Below are positions 13,601-28,600 of a stretch of DNA of 64,000 nucleotides, one piece after another. This DNA comes from Mesostigma viride (taxonomy: Eukaryota; Streptophyta; Mesostigmatophyceae; Mesostigmatales; Mesostigmataceae): positions 808,449 through 872,448 of the forward strand of contig RPFO01000594.1 in the NCBI GenBank assembly GCA_009746045.1, written 5' to 3'. The translations under genes and the position numbers were made by a program. Below the pieces are notes generated by a model, which worked only from the letters and a program-made list of their open reading frames with translations, had not been told where the DNA came from and did not search any database. The first letter of the stretch is position 1, and each line of letters opens with the position of its first letter.

Positions 13601-16600
13601 TTGTTCCCCTCGTGATCTCAAGACACTGTTGTTCCCCTCGTGATCTCAAGACACTGTTGTTCCCCTCGTGATCTCAAGACACTGTTGTTCCCCTCGTGAT
13701 CTCAAGACACTGTTGTTCCCCTCGTGATCTCAAGACACTGTTGTTCCCCTCGTGATCTCAAGACACTGTTGTTCCCCTCGTGATCTCAAGACACTGTTGT
13801 TCCCCTCGTGATCTCAAGACACTGTTGTTCCCCTCGTGATCTCAAGACACTGTTGTTCCCCTCGTGATCTCAAGACACTGTTGTTCCCCTCGTGATCTCA
13901 AGACACTGTTGTTCCCCTCGTGATCTCAAGACACTGTTGTTCCCCTCGTGATCTCAAGACACTGTTGTTCCCCTCGTGATCTCAAGACACTGTTGTTCCC
14001 CTCGTGATCTCAAGACACTGTTGTTCCCCTCGTGATCTCAAGACACTGTTGTTCCCCTCGTGATCTCAAGACACTGTTGTTCCCCTCGTGATCTCAAGAC
14101 ACTGTTGTTCCCCTCGTGATCTCAAGACACTGTTGTTCCCCTCGTGATCTCAAGACACTGTTGTTCCCCTCGTGATCTCAAGACACTGTTGTTCCCCTCG
14201 TGATCTCAAGACACTGTTGTTCCCCTCGTGATCTCAAGACACTGTTGTTCCCCTCGTGATCTCAAGACACTGTTGTTCCCCTCGTGATCTCAAGACACTG
14301 TTGTTCCCCTCGTGATCTCAAGACACTGTTGTTCCCCTCGTGATCTCAAGACACTGTTGTTCCCCTCGTGATCTCAAGACACTGTTGTTCCCCTCGTGAT
14401 CTCAAGACACTGTTGTTCCCCTCGTGATCTCAAGACACTGTTGTTCCCCTCGTGATCTCAAGACACTGTTGTTCCCCTCGTGATCTCAAGACACTGTTGT
14501 TCCCCTCGTGATCTCAAGACACTGTTGTTCCCCTCGTGATCTCAAGACACTGTTGTTCCCCTCGTGATCTCAAGACACTGTTGTTCCCCTCGTGATCTCA
14601 AGACACTGTTGTTCCCCTCGTGATCTCAAGACACTGTTGTTCCCCTCGTGATCTCAAGACACTGTTGTTCCCCTCGTGATCTCAAGACACTGTTGTTCCC
14701 CTCGTGATCTCAAGACACTGTTGTTCCCCTCGTGATCTCAAGACACTGTTGTTCCCCTCGTGATCTCAAGACACTGTTGTTCCCCTCGTGATCTCAAGAC
14801 ACTGTTGTTCCCCTCGTGATCTCAAGACACTGTTGTTCCCCTCGTGATCTCAAGACACTGTTGTTCCCCTCGTGATCTCAAGACACTGTTGTTCCCCTCG
14901 TGATCTCAAGACACTGTTGTTCCCCTCGTGATCTCAAGACACTGTTGTTCCCCTCGTGATCTCAAGACACTGTTGTTCCCCTCGTGATCTCAAGACACTG
15001 TTGTTCCCCTCGTGATCTCAAGACACTGTTGTTCCCCTCGTGATCTCAAGACACTGTTGTTCCCCTCGTGATCTCAAGACACTGTTGTTCCCCTCGTGAT
15101 CTCAAGACACTGTTGTTCCCCTCGTGATCTCAAGACACTGTTGTTCCCCTCGTGATCTCAAGACACTGTTGTTCCCCTCGTGATCTCAAGACACTGTTGT
15201 TCCCCTCGTGATCTCAAGACACTGTTGTTCCCCTCGTGATCTCAAGACACTGTTGTTCCCCTCGTGATCTCAAGACACTGTTGTTCCCCTCGTGATCTCA
15301 AGACACTGTTGTTCCCCTCGTGATCTCAAGACACTGTTGTTCCCCTCGTGATCTCAAGACACTGTTGTTCCCCTCGTGATCTCAAGACACTGTTGTTCCC
15401 CTCGTGATCTCAAGACACTGTTGTTCCCCTCGTGATCTCAAGACACTGTTGTTCCCCTCGTGATCTCAAGACACTGTTGTTCCCCTCGTGATCTCAAGAC
15501 ACTGTTGTTCCCCTCGTGATCTCAAGACACTGTTGTTCCCCTCGTGATCTCAAGACACTGTTGTTCCCCTCGTGATCTCAAGACACTGTTGTTCCCCTCG
15601 TGATCTCAAGACACTGTTGTTCCCCTCGTGATCTCAAGACACTGTTGTTCCCCTCGTGATCTCAAGACACTGTTGTTCCCCTCGTGATCTCAAGACACTG
15701 TTGTTCCCCTCGTGATCTCAAGACACTGTTGTTCCCCTCGTGATCTCAAGACACTGTTGTTCCCCTCGTGATCTCAAGACACTGTTGTTCCCCTCGTGAT
15801 CTCAAGACACTGTTGTTCCCCTCGTGATCTCAAGACACTGTTGTTCCCCTCGTGATCTCAAGACACTGTTGTTCCCCTCGTGATCTCAAGACACTGTTGT
15901 TCCCCTCGTGATCTCAAGACACTGTTGTTCCCCTCGTGATCTCAAGACACTGTTGTTCCCCTCGTGATCTCAAGACACTGTTGTTCCCCTCGTGATCTCA
16001 AGACACTGTTGTTCCCCTCGTGATCTCAAGACACTGTTGTTCCCCTCGTGATCTCAAGACACTGTTGTTCCCCTCGTGATCTCAAGACACTGTTGTTCCC
16101 CTCGTGATCTCAAGACACTGTTGTTCCCCTCGTGATCTCAAGACACTGTTGTTCCCCTCGTGATCTCAAGACACTGTTGTTCCCCTCGTGATCTCAAGAC
16201 ACTGTTGTTCCCCTCGTGATCTCAAGACACTGTTGTTCCCCTCGTGATCTCAAGACACTGTTGTTCCCCTCGTGATCTCAAGACACTGTTGTTCCCCTCG
16301 TGATCTCAAGACACTGTTGTTCCCCTCGTGATCTCAAGACACTGTTGTTCCCCTCGTGATCTCAAGACACTGTTGTTCCCCTCGTGATCTCAAGACACTG
16401 TTGTTCCCCTCGTGATCTCAAGACACTGTTGTTCCCCTCGTGATCTCAAGACACTGTTGTTCCCCTCGTGATCTCAAGACACTGTTGTTCCCCTCGTGAT
16501 CTCAAGACACTGTTGTTCCCCTCGTGATCTCAAGACACTGTTGTTCCCCTCGTGATCTCAAGACACTGTTGTTCCCCTCGTGATCTCAAGACACTGTTGT

Positions 16601-19600
16601 TCCCCTCGTGATCTCAAGACACTGTTGTTCCCCTCGTGATCTCAAGACACTGTTGTTCCCCTCGTGATCTCAAGACACTGTTGTTCCCCTCGTGATCTCA
16701 AGACACTGTTGTTCCCCTCGTGATCTCAAGACACTGTTGTTCCCCTCGTGATCTCAAGACACTGTTGTTCCCCTCGTGATCTCAAGACACTGTTGTTCCC
16801 CTCGTGATCTCAAGACACTGTTGTTCCCCTCGTGATCTCAAGACACTGTTGTTCCCCTCGTGATCTCAAGACACTGTTGTTCCCCTCGTGATCTCAAGAC
16901 ACTGTTGTTCCCCTCGTGATCTCAAGACACTGTTGTTCCCCTCGTGATCTCAAGACACTGTTGTTCCCCTCGTGATCTCAAGACACTGTTGTTCCCCTCG
17001 TGATCTCAAGACACTGTTGTTCCCCTCGTGATCTCAAGACACTGTTGTTCCCCTCGTGATCTCAAGACACTGTTGTTCCCCTCGTGATCTCAAGACACTG
17101 TTGTTCCCCTCGTGATCTCAAGACACTGTTGTTCCCCTCGTGATCTCAAGACACTGTTGTTCCCCTCGTGATCTCAAGACACTGTTGTTCCCCTCGTGAT
17201 CTCAAGACACTGTTGTTCCCCTCGTGATCTCAAGACACTGTTGTTCCCCTCGTGATCTCAAGACACTGTTGTTCCCCTCGTGATCTCAAGACACTGTTGT
17301 TCCCCTCGTGATCTCAAGACACTGTTGTTCCCCTCGTGATCTCAAGACACTGTTGTTCCCCTCGTGATCTCAAGACACTGTTGTTCCCCTCGTGATCTCA
17401 AGACACTGTTGTTCCCCTCGTGATCTCAAGACACTGTTGTTCCCCTCGTGATCTCAAGACACTGTTGTTCCCCTCGTGATCTCAAGACACTGTTGTTCCC
17501 CTCGTGATCTCAAGACACTGTTGTTCCCCTCGTGATCTCAAGACACTGTTGTTCCCCTCGTGATCTCAAGACACTGTTGTTCCCCTCGTGATCTCAAGAC
17601 ACTGTTGTTCCCCTCGTGATCTCAAGACACTGTTGTTCCCCTCGTGATCTCAAGACACTGTTGTTCCCCTCGTGATCTCAAGACACTGTTGTTCCCCTCG
17701 TGATCTCAAGACACTGTTGTTCCCCTCGTGATCTCAAGACACTGTTGTTCCCCTCGTGATCTCAAGACACTGTTGTTCCCCTCGTGATCTCAAGACACTG
17801 TTGTTCCCCTCGTGATCTCAAGACACTGTTGTTCCCCTCGTGATCTCAAGACACTGTTGTTCCCCTCGTGATCTCAAGACACTGTTGTTCCCCTCGTGAT
17901 CTCAAGACACTGTTGTTCCCCTCGTGATCTCAAGACACTGTTGTTCCCCTCGTGATCTCAAGACACTGTTGTTCCCCTCGTGATCTCAAGACACTGTTGT
18001 TCCCCTCGTGATCTCAAGACACTGTTGTTCCCCTCGTGATCTCAAGACACTGTTGTTCCCCTCGTGATCTCAAGACACTGTTGTTCCCCTCGTGATCTCA
18101 AGACACTGTTGTTCCCCTCGTGATCTCAAGACACTGTTGTTCCCCTCGTGATCTCAAGACACTGTTGTTCCCCTCGTGATCTCAAGACACTGTTGTTCCC
18201 CTCGTGATCTCAAGACACTGTTGTTCCCCTCGTGATCTCAAGACACTGTTGTTCCCCTCGTGATCTCAAGACACTGTTGTTCCCCTCGTGATCTCAAGAC
18301 ACTGTTGTTCCCCTCGTGATCTCAAGACACTGTTGTTCCCCTCGTGATCTCAAGACACTGTTGTTCCCCTCGTGATCTCAAGACACTGTTGTTCCCCTCG
18401 TGATCTCAAGACACTGTTGTTCCCCTCGTGATCTCAAGACACTGTTGTTCCCCTCGTGATCTCAAGACACTGTTGTTCCCCTCGTGATCTCAAGACACTG
18501 TTGTTCCCCTCGTGATCTCAAGACACTGTTGTTCCCCTCGTGATCTCAAGACACTGTTGTTCCCCTCGTGATCTCAAGACACTGTTGTTCCCCTCGTGAT
18601 CTCAAGACACTGTTGTTCCCCTCGTGATCTCAAGACACTGTTGTTCCCCTCGTGATCTCAAGACACTGTTGTTCCCCTCGTGATCTCAAGACACTGTTGT
18701 TCCCCTCGTGATCTCAAGACACTGTTGTTCCCCTCGTGATCTCAAGACACTGTTGTTCCCCTCGTGATCTCAAGACACTGTTGTTCCCCTCGTGATCTCA
18801 AGACACTGTTGTTCCCCTCGTGATCTCAAGACACTGTTGTTCCCCTCGTGATCTCAAGACACTGTTGTTCCCCTCGTGATCTCAAGACACTGTTGTTCCC
18901 CTCGTGATCTCAAGACACTGTTGTTCCCCTCGTGATCTCAAGACACTGTTGTTCCCCTCGTGATCTCAAGACACTGTTGTTCCCCTCGTGATCTCAAGAC
19001 ACTGTTGTTCCCCTCGTGATCTCAAGACACTGTTGTTCCCCTCGTGATCTCAAGACACTGTTGTTCCCCTCGTGATCTCAAGACACTGTTGTTCCCCTCG
19101 TGATCTCAAGACACTGTTGTTCCCCTCGTGATCTCAAGACACTGTTGTTCCCCTCGTGATCTCAAGACACTGTTGTTCCCCTCGTGATCTCAAGACACTG
19201 TTGTTCCCCTCGTGATCTCAAGACACTGTTGTTCCCCTCGTGATCTCAAGACACTGTTGTTCCCCTCGTGATCTCAAGACACTGTTGTTCCCCTCGTGAT
19301 CTCAAGACACTGTTGTTCCCCTCGTGATCTCAAGACACTGTTGTTCCCCTCGTGATCTCAAGACACTGTTGTTCCCCTCGTGATCTCAAGACACTGTTGT
19401 TCCCCTCGTGATCTCAAGACACTGTTGTTCCCCTCGTGATCTCAAGACACTGTTGTTCCCCTCGTGATCTCAAGACACTGTTGTTCCCCTCGTGATCTCA
19501 AGACACTGTTGTTCCCCTCGTGATCTCAAGACACTGTTGTTCCCCTCGTGATCTCAAGACACTGTTGTTCCCCTCGTGATCTCAAGACACTGTTGTTCCC

Positions 19601-22600
19601 CTCGTGATCTCAAGACACTGTTGTTCCCCTCGTGATCTCAAGACACTGTTGTTCCCCTCGTGATCTCAAGACACTGTTGTTCCCCTCGTGATCTCAAGAC
19701 ACTGTTGTTCCCCTCGTGATCTCAAGACACTGTTGTTCCCCTCGTGATCTCAAGACACTGTTGTTCCCCTCGTGATCTCAAGACACTGTTGTTCCCCTCG
19801 TGATCTCAAGACACTGTTGTTCCCCTCGTGATCTCAAGACACTGTTGTTCCCCTCGTGATCTCAAGACACTGTTGTTCCCCTCGTGATCTCAAGACACTG
19901 TTGTTCCCCTCGTGATCTCAAGACACTGTTGTTCCCCTCGTGATCTCAAGACACTGTTGTTCCCCTCGTGATCTCAAGACACTGTTGTTCCCCTCGTGAT
20001 CTCAAGACACTGTTGTTCCCCTCGTGATCTCAAGACACTGTTGTTCCCCTCGCGATCTCAAGACACTGTTGTTCCCCTCGTGATCTCAAGACACTGTTGT
20101 TCCCCTCGTGATCTCAAGACACTGTTGTTCCCCTCGTGATCTCAAGACACTGTTGTTCCCCTCGTGATCTCAAGACACTGTTGTTCCCCTCGTGATCTCA
20201 AGACACTGTTGTTCCCCTCGTGATCTCAAGACACTGTTGTTCCCCTCGTGATCTCAAGACACTGTTGTTCCCCTCGTGATCTCAAGACACTGTTGTTCCC
20301 CTCGTGATCTCAAGACACTGTTGTTCCCCTCGTGATCTCAAGACACTGTTGTTCCCCTCGTGATCTCAAGACACTGTTGTTCCCCTCGTGATCTCAAGAC
20401 ACTGTTGTTCCCCTCGTGATCTCAAGACACTGTTGTTCCCCTCGTGATCTCAAGACACTGTTGTTCCCCTCGTGATCTCAAGACACTGTTGTTCCCCTCG
20501 TGATCTCAAGACACTGTTGTTCCCCTCGTGATCTCAAGACACTGTTGTTCCCCTCGTGATCTCAAGACACTGTTGTTCCCCTCGTGATCTCAAGACACTG
20601 TTGTTCCCCTCGTGATCTCAAGACACTGTTGTTCCCCTCGTGATCTCAAGACACTGTTGTTCCCCTCGTGATCTCAAGACACTGTTGTTCCCCTCGTGAT
20701 CTCAAGACACTGTTGTTCCCCTCGTGATCTCAAGACACTGTTGTTCCCCTCGTGATCTCAAGACACTGTTGTTCCCCTCGTGATCTCAAGACACTGTTGT
20801 TCCCCTCGTGATCTCAAGACACTGTTGTTCCCCTCGTGATCTCAAGACACTGTTGTTCCCCTCGTGATCTCAAGACACTGTTGTTCCCCTCGTGATCTCA
20901 AGACACTGTTGTTCCCCTCGTGATCTCAAGACACTGTTGTTCCCCTCGTGATCTCAAGACACTGTTGTTCCCCTCGTGATCTCAAGACACTGTTGTTCCC
21001 CTCGTGATCTCAAGACACTGTTGTTCCCCTCGTGATCTCAAGACACTGTTGTTCCCCTCGTGATCTCAAGACACTGTTGTTCCCCTCGTGATCTCAAGAC
21101 ACTGTTGTTCCCCTCGTGATCTCAAGACACTGTTGTTCCCCTCGTGATCTCAAGACACTGTTGTTCCCCTCGTGATCTCAAGACACTGTTGTTCCCCTCG
21201 TGATCTCAAGACACTGTTGTTCCCCTCGTGATCTCAAGACACTGTTGTTCCCCTCGTGATCTCAAGACACTGTTGTTCCCCTCGTGATCTCAAGACACTG
21301 TTGTTCCCCTCGTGATCTCAAGACACTGTTGTTCCCCTCGTGATCTCAAGACACTGTTGTTCCCCTCGTGATCTCAAGACACTGTTGTTCCCCTCGTGAT
21401 CTCAAGACACTGTTGTTCCCCTCGTGATCTCAAGACACTGTTGTTCCCCTCGTGATCTCAAGACACTGTTGTTCCCCTCGTGATCTCAAGACACTGTTGT
21501 TCCCCTCGTGATCTCAAGACACTGTTGTTCCCCTCGTGATCTCAAGACACTGTTGTTCCCCTCGTGATCTCAAGACACTGTTGTTCCCCTCGTGATCTCA
21601 AGACACTGTTGTTCCCCTCGTGATCTCAAGACACTGTTGTTCCCCTCGTGATCTCAAGACACTGTTGTTCCCCTCGTGATCTCAAGACACTGTTGTTCCC
21701 CTCGTGATCTCAAGACACTGTTGTTCCCCTCGTGATCTCAAGACACTGTTGTTCCCCTCGTGATCTCAAGACACTGTTGTTCCCCTCGTGATCTCAAGAC
21801 ACTGTTGTTCCCCTCGTGATCTCAAGACACTGTTGTTCCCCTCGTGATCTCAAGACACTGTTGTTCCCCTCGTGATCTCAAGACACTGTTGTTCCCCTCG
21901 TGATCTCAAGACACTGTTGTTCCCCTCGTGATCTCAAGACACTGTTGTTCCCCTCGTGATCTCAAGACACTGTTGTTCCCCTCGTGATCTCAAGACACTG
22001 TTGTTCCCCTCGTGATCTCAAGACACTGTTGTTCCCCTCGTGATCTCAAGACACTGTTGTTCCCCTCGTGATCTCAAGACACTGTTGTTCCCCTCGTGAT
22101 CTCAAGACACTGTTGTTCCCCTCGTGATCTCAAGACACTGTTGTTCCCCTCGTGATCTCAAGACACTGTTGTTCCCCTCGTGATCTCAAGACACTGTTGT
22201 TCCCCTCGTGATCTCAAGACACTGTTGTTCCCCTCGTGATCTCAAGACACTGTTGTTCCCCTCGTGATCTCAAGACACTGTTGTTCCCCTCGTGATCTCA
22301 AGACACTGTTGTTCCCCTCGTGATCTCAAGACACTGTTGTTCCCCTCGTGATCTCAAGACACTGTTGTTCCCCTCGTGATCTCAAGACACTGTTGTTCCC
22401 CTCGTGATCTCAAGACACTGTTGTTCCCCTCGTGATCTCAAGACACTGTTGTTCCCCTCGTGATCTCAAGACACTGTTGTTCCCCTCGTGATCTCAAGAC
22501 ACTGTTGTTCCCCTCGTGATCTCAAGACACTGTTGTTCCCCTCGTGATCTCAAGACACTGTTGTTCCCCTCGCGATCTCAAGACACTGTTGTTCCCCTCG

Positions 22601-25600
22601 TGATCTCAAGACACTGTTGTTCCCCTCGTGATCTCAAGACACTGTTGTTCCCCTCGTGATCTCAAGACACTGTTGTTCCCCTCGTGATCTCAAGACACTG
22701 TTGTTCCCCTCGTGATCTCAAGACACTGTTGTTCCCCTCGTGATCTCAAGACACTGTTGTTCCCCTCGTGATCTCAAGACACTGTTGTTCCCCTCGTGAT
22801 CTCAAGACACTGTTGTTCCCCTCGTGATCTCAAGACACTGTTGTTCCCCTCGTGATCTCAAGACACTGTTGTTCCCCTCGTGATCTCAAGACACTGTTGT
22901 TCCCCTCGTGATCTCAAGACACTGTTGTTCCCCTCGTGATCTCAAGACACTGTTGTTCCCCTCGTGATCTCAAGACACTGTTGTTCCCCTCGTGATCTCA
23001 AGACACTGTTGTTCCCCTCGTGATCTCAAGACACTGTTGTTCCCCTCGTGATCTCAAGACACTGTTGTTCCCCTCGTGATCTCAAGACACTGTTGTTCCC
23101 CTCGTGATCTCAAGACACTGTTGTTCCCCTCGTGATCTCAAGACACTGTTGTTCCCCTCGTGATCTCAAGACACTGTTGTTCCCCTCGTGATCTCAAGAC
23201 ACTGTTGTTCCCCTCGTGATCTCAAGACACTGTTGTTCCCCTCGTGATCTCAAGACACTGTTGTTCCCCTCGTGATCTCAAGACACTGTTGTTCCCCTCG
23301 CGATCTCAAGACACTGTTGTTCCCCTCGTGATCTCAAGACACTGTTGTTCCCCTCGTGATCTCAAGACACTGTTGTTCCCCTCGTGATCTCAAGACACTG
23401 TTGTTCCCCTCGCGATCTCAAGACACTGTTGTTCCCCTCGTGATCTCAAGACACTGTTGTTCCCCTCGTGATCTCAAGACACTGTTGTTCCCCTCGTGAT
23501 CTCAAGACACTGTTGTTCCCCTCGTGATCTCAAGACACTGTTGTTCCCCTCGTGATCTCAAGACACTGTTGTTCCCCTCGTGATCTCAAGACACTGTTGT
23601 TCCCCTCGTGATCTCAAGACACTGTTGTTCCCCTCGTGATCTCAAGACACTGTTGTTCCCCTCGTGATCTCAAGACACTGTTGTTCCCCTCGCGATCTCA
23701 AGACACTGTTGTTCCCCTCGTGATCTCAAGACACTGTTGTTCCCCTCGTGATCTCAAGACACTGTTGTTCCCCTCGTGATCTCAAGACACTGTTGTTCCC
23801 CTCGTGATCTCAAGACACTGTTGTTCCCCTCGTGATCTCAAGACACTGTTGTTCCCCTCGTGATCTCAAGACACTGTTGTTCCCCTCGTGATCTCAAGAC
23901 ACTGTTGTTCCCCTCGTGATCTCAAGACACTGTTGTTCCCCTCGTGATCTCAAGACACTGTTGTTCCCCTCGTGATCTCAAGACACTGTTGTTCCCCTCG
24001 TGATCTCAAGACACTGTTGTTCCCCTCGTGATCTCAAGACACTGTTGTTCCCCTCGTGATCTCAAGACACTGTTGTTCCCCTCGTGATCTCAAGACACTG
24101 TTGTTCCCCTCGTGATCTCAAGACACTGTTGTTCCCCTCGTGATCTCAAGACACTGTTGTTCCCCTCGCGATCTCAAGACACTGTTGTTCCCCTCGTGAT
24201 CTCAAGACACTGTTGTTCCCCTCGTGATCTCAAGACACTGTTGTTCCCCTCGCGATCTCAAGACACTGTTGTTCCCCTCGTGATCTCAAGACACTGTTGT
24301 TCCCCTCGTGATCTCAAGACACTGTTGTTCCCCTCGTGATCTCAAGACACTGTTGTTCCCCTCGTGATCTCAAGACACTGTTGTTCCCCTCGTGATCTCA
24401 AGACACTGTTGTTCCCCTCGTGATCTCAAGACACTGTTGTTCCCCTCGTGATCTCAAGACACTGTTGTTCCCCTCGCGATCTCAAGACACTGTTGTTCCC
24501 CTCGTGATCTCAAGACACTGTTGTTCCCCTCGTGATCTCAAGACACTGTTGTTCCCCTCGTGATCTCAAGACACTGTTGTTCCCCTCGTGATCTCAAGAC
24601 ACTGTTGTTCCCCTCGTGATCTCAAGACACTGTTGTTCCCCTCGTGATCTCAAGACACTGTTGTTCCCCTCGTGATCTCAAGACACTGTTGTTCCCCTCG
24701 TGATCTCAAGACACTGTTGTTCCCCTCGTGATCTCAAGACACTGTTGTTCCCCTCGTGATCTCAAGACACTGTTGTTCCCCTCGTGATCTCAAGACACTG
24801 TTGTTCCCCTCGTGATCTCAAGACACTGTTGTTCCCCTCGTGATCTCAAGACACTGTTGTTCCCCTCGCGATCTCAAGACACTGTTGTTCCCCTCGTGAT
24901 CTCAAGACACTGTTGTTCCCCTCGTGATCTCAAGACACTGTTGTTCCCCTCGTGATCTCAAGACACTGTTGTTCCCCTCGTGATCTCAAGACACTGTTGT
25001 TCCCCTCGTGATCTCAAGACACTGTTGTTCCCCTCGTGATCTCAAGACACTGTTGTTCCCCTCGTGATCTCAAGACACTGTTGTTCCCCTCGTGATCTCA
25101 AGACACTGTTGTTCCCCTCGTGATCTCAAGACACTGTTGTTCCCCTCGCGATCTCAAGACACTGTTGTTCCCCTCGTGATCTCAAGACACTGTTGTTCCC
25201 CTCGTGATCTCAAGACACTGTTGTTCCCCTCGTGATCTCAAGACACTGTTGTTCCCCTCGTGATCTCAAGACACTGTTGTTCCCCTCGTGATCTCAAGAC
25301 ACTGTTGTTCCCCTCGCGATCTCAAGACACTGTTGTTCCCCTCGTGATCTCAAGACACTGTTGTTCCCCTCGTGATCTCAAGACACTGTTGTTCCCCTCG
25401 TGATCTCAAGACACTGTTGTTCCCCTCGTGATCTCAAGACACTGTTGTTCCCCTCGTGATCTCAAGACACTGTTGTTCCCCTCGTGATCTCAAGACACTG
25501 TTGTTCCCCTCGCGATCTCAAGACACTGTTGTTCCCCTCGTGATCTCAAGACACTGTTGTTCCCCTCGTGATCTCAAGACACTGTTGTTCCCCTCGATCT

Positions 25601-28600
25601 CAAGACACTGTTGTTCCCCTCGTGATCTCAAGACACTGTTGTTCCCCTCGTGATCTCAAGACACTGTTGTTCCCCTCGTGATCTCAAGACACTGTTGTTC
25701 CCCTCGTGATCTCAAGACACTGTTGTTCCCCTCGTGATCTCAAGACACTGTTGTTCCCCTCGCGATCTCAAGACACTGTTGTTCCCCTCGTGATCTCAAG
25801 ACACTGTTGTTCCCCTCGCGATCTCAAGACACTGTTGTTCCCCTCGTGATCTCAAGACACTGTTGTTCCCCTCGTGATCTCAAGACACTGTTGTTCCCCT
25901 CGTGATCTCAAGACACTGTTGTTCCCCTCGTGATCTCAAGACACTGTTGTTCCCCTCGTGATCTCAAGACACTGTTGTTCCCCTCGCGATCTCAAGACAC
26001 TGTTGTTCCCCTCGTGATCTCAAGACACTGTTGTTCCCCTCGTGATCTCAAGACACTGTTGTTCCCCTCGATCTCAAGACACTGTTGTTCCCCTCGCGAT
26101 CTCAAGACACTGTTGTTCCCCTCGTGATCTCAAGACACTGTTGTTCCCCTCGTGATCTCAAGACACTGTTGTTCCCCTCGCGATCTCAAGACACTGTTGT
26201 TCCCCTCGCGATCTCAAGACACTGTTGTTCCCCTCGTGATCTCAAGACACTGTTGTTCCCCTCGTGATCTCAAGACACTGTTGTTCCCCTCGCGATCTCA
26301 AGACACTGTTGTTCCCCTCGTGATCTCAAGACACTGTTGTTCCCCTCGTGATCTCAAGACACTGTTGTTCCCCTCGCGATCTCAAGACACTGTTGTTCCC
26401 CTCGTGATCTCAAGACACTGTTGTTCCCCTCGCGATCTCAAGACACTGTTGTTCCCCTCGTGATCTCAAGACACTGTTGTTCCCCTCGTGATCTCAAGAC
26501 ACTGTTGTTCCCCTCGCGATCTCACTGTTGTTCCCCTCGTGATCTCAAGACACTGTTGTTCCCCTCGCGATCTCAAGACACTGTTGTTCCCCTCGTGATC
26601 TCAAGACACTGTTGTTCCCCTCGCGATCTCAAGACACTGTTGTTCCCCTCGTGATCTCAAGACACTGTTGTTCCCCTCGTGATCTCAAGACACTGTTGTT
26701 CCCCTCGCGATCTCAAGACACTGTTGTTCCCCTCGCGATCTCAAGACACTGTTGTTCCCCTCGTGATCTCAAGACACTGTTGTTCCCCTCGCGATCTCAA
26801 GACACTGTTGTTCCCCTCGCGATCTCAAGACACTGTTGTTCCCCTCGTGATCTCAAGACACTGTTGTTCCCCTCGTGATCTCAAGACACTGTTGTTCCCC
26901 TCGTGATCTCAAGACACTGTTGTTCCCCTCGTGATCTCAAGACACTGTTGTTCCCCTCGTGATCTCAAGACACTGTTGTTCCCCTCGTGATCTCAAGACA
27001 CTGTTGTTCCCCTCGTGATCTCAAGACACTGTTGTTCCCCTCGTGATCTCAAGACACTGTTGTTCCCCTCGTGATCTCAAGACACTGTTGTTCCCCTCGT
27101 GATCTCAAGACACTGTTGTTCCCCTCGCGATCTCAAGACACTGTTGTTCCCCTCGCGATCTCAAGACACTGTTGTTCCCCTCGTGATCTCAAGACACTGT
27201 TGTTCCCCTCGCGATCTCAAGACACTGTTGTTCCCCTCGTGATCTCATGTTGTTCCCCTCGTGATCTCAAGACACTGTTGTTCCCCTCGTGATCTCACAC
27301 TGTTGTTCCCCTCGTGATCTCAAGACACTGTTGTTCCCCTCGTGATCTCAAGACACTGTTGTTCCCCTCGCGATCTCAAGACACTGTTGTTCCCCTCGCG
27401 ATCTCAAGACACTGTTGTTCCCCTCGCGATCTCAAGACACTGTTGTTCCCCTCGTGATCTCAAGACACTGTTGTTCCCCTCGCGATCTCACTGTTGTTCC
27501 CCTCGTGATCTCAAGACACTGTTGTTCCCCTCGTGATCTCAAGACACTGTTGTTCCCCTCGTGATCTCAAGACACTGTTGTTCCCCTCGTGATCTCAAGA
27601 CACTGTTGTTCCCCTCGCGATCTCAAGACACTGTTGTTCCCCTCGTGATCTCAAGACACTGTTGTTCCCCTCGCGATCTCAAGACACTGTTGTTCCCCTC
27701 GCGATCTCAAGACACTGTTGTTCCCCTCGTGATCTCAAGACACTGTTGTTCCCCTCGCGATCTCAAGACACTGTTGTTCCCCTCGCGATCTCAAGACACT
27801 GTTGTTCCCCTCGTGATCTCAAGACACTGTTGTTCCCCTCGCGATCTCACTGTTGTTCCCCTCGTGATCTCAAGACACTGTTGTTCCCCTCGCGATCTCA
27901 AGACACTGTTGTTCCCCTCGCGATCTCAAGACACTGTTGTTCCCCTCGTGATCTCAAGACACTGTTGTTCCCCTCGTGATCTCAAGACACTGTTGTTCCC
28001 CTCGTGATCTCAAGACACTGTTGTTCCCCTCGTGATCTCAAGACACTGTTGTTCCCCTCGTGATCTCAAGACACTGTTGTTCCCCTCGTGATCTCAAGAC
28101 ACTGTTGTTCCCCTCGCGATCTCAAGACACTGTTGTTCCCCTCGCGATCTCAAGACACTGTTGTTCCCCTCGTGATCTCAAGACACTGTTGTTCCCCTCG
28201 CGATCTCACTGTTGTTCCCCTCGTGATCTCAAGACACTGTTGTTCCCCTCGCGATCTCAAGACACTGTTGTTCCCCTCGCGATCTCAAGACACTGTTGTT
28301 CCCCTCGTGATCTCAAGACACTGTTGTTCCCCTCGTGATCTCAAGACACTGTTGTTCCCCTCGCGATCTCAAGACACTGTTGTTCCCCTCGCGATCTCAA
28401 GACACTGTTGTTCCCCTCGTGATCTCAAGACACTGTTGTTCCCCTCGCGATCTCACTGTTGTTCCCCTCGTGATCTCAAGACACTGTTGTTCCCCTCGTG
28501 ATCTCAAGACACTGTTGTTCCCCTCGTGATCTCAAGACACTGTTGTTCCCCTCGTGATCTCAAGACACTGTTGTTCCCCTCGCGATCTCATGTTGTTCCC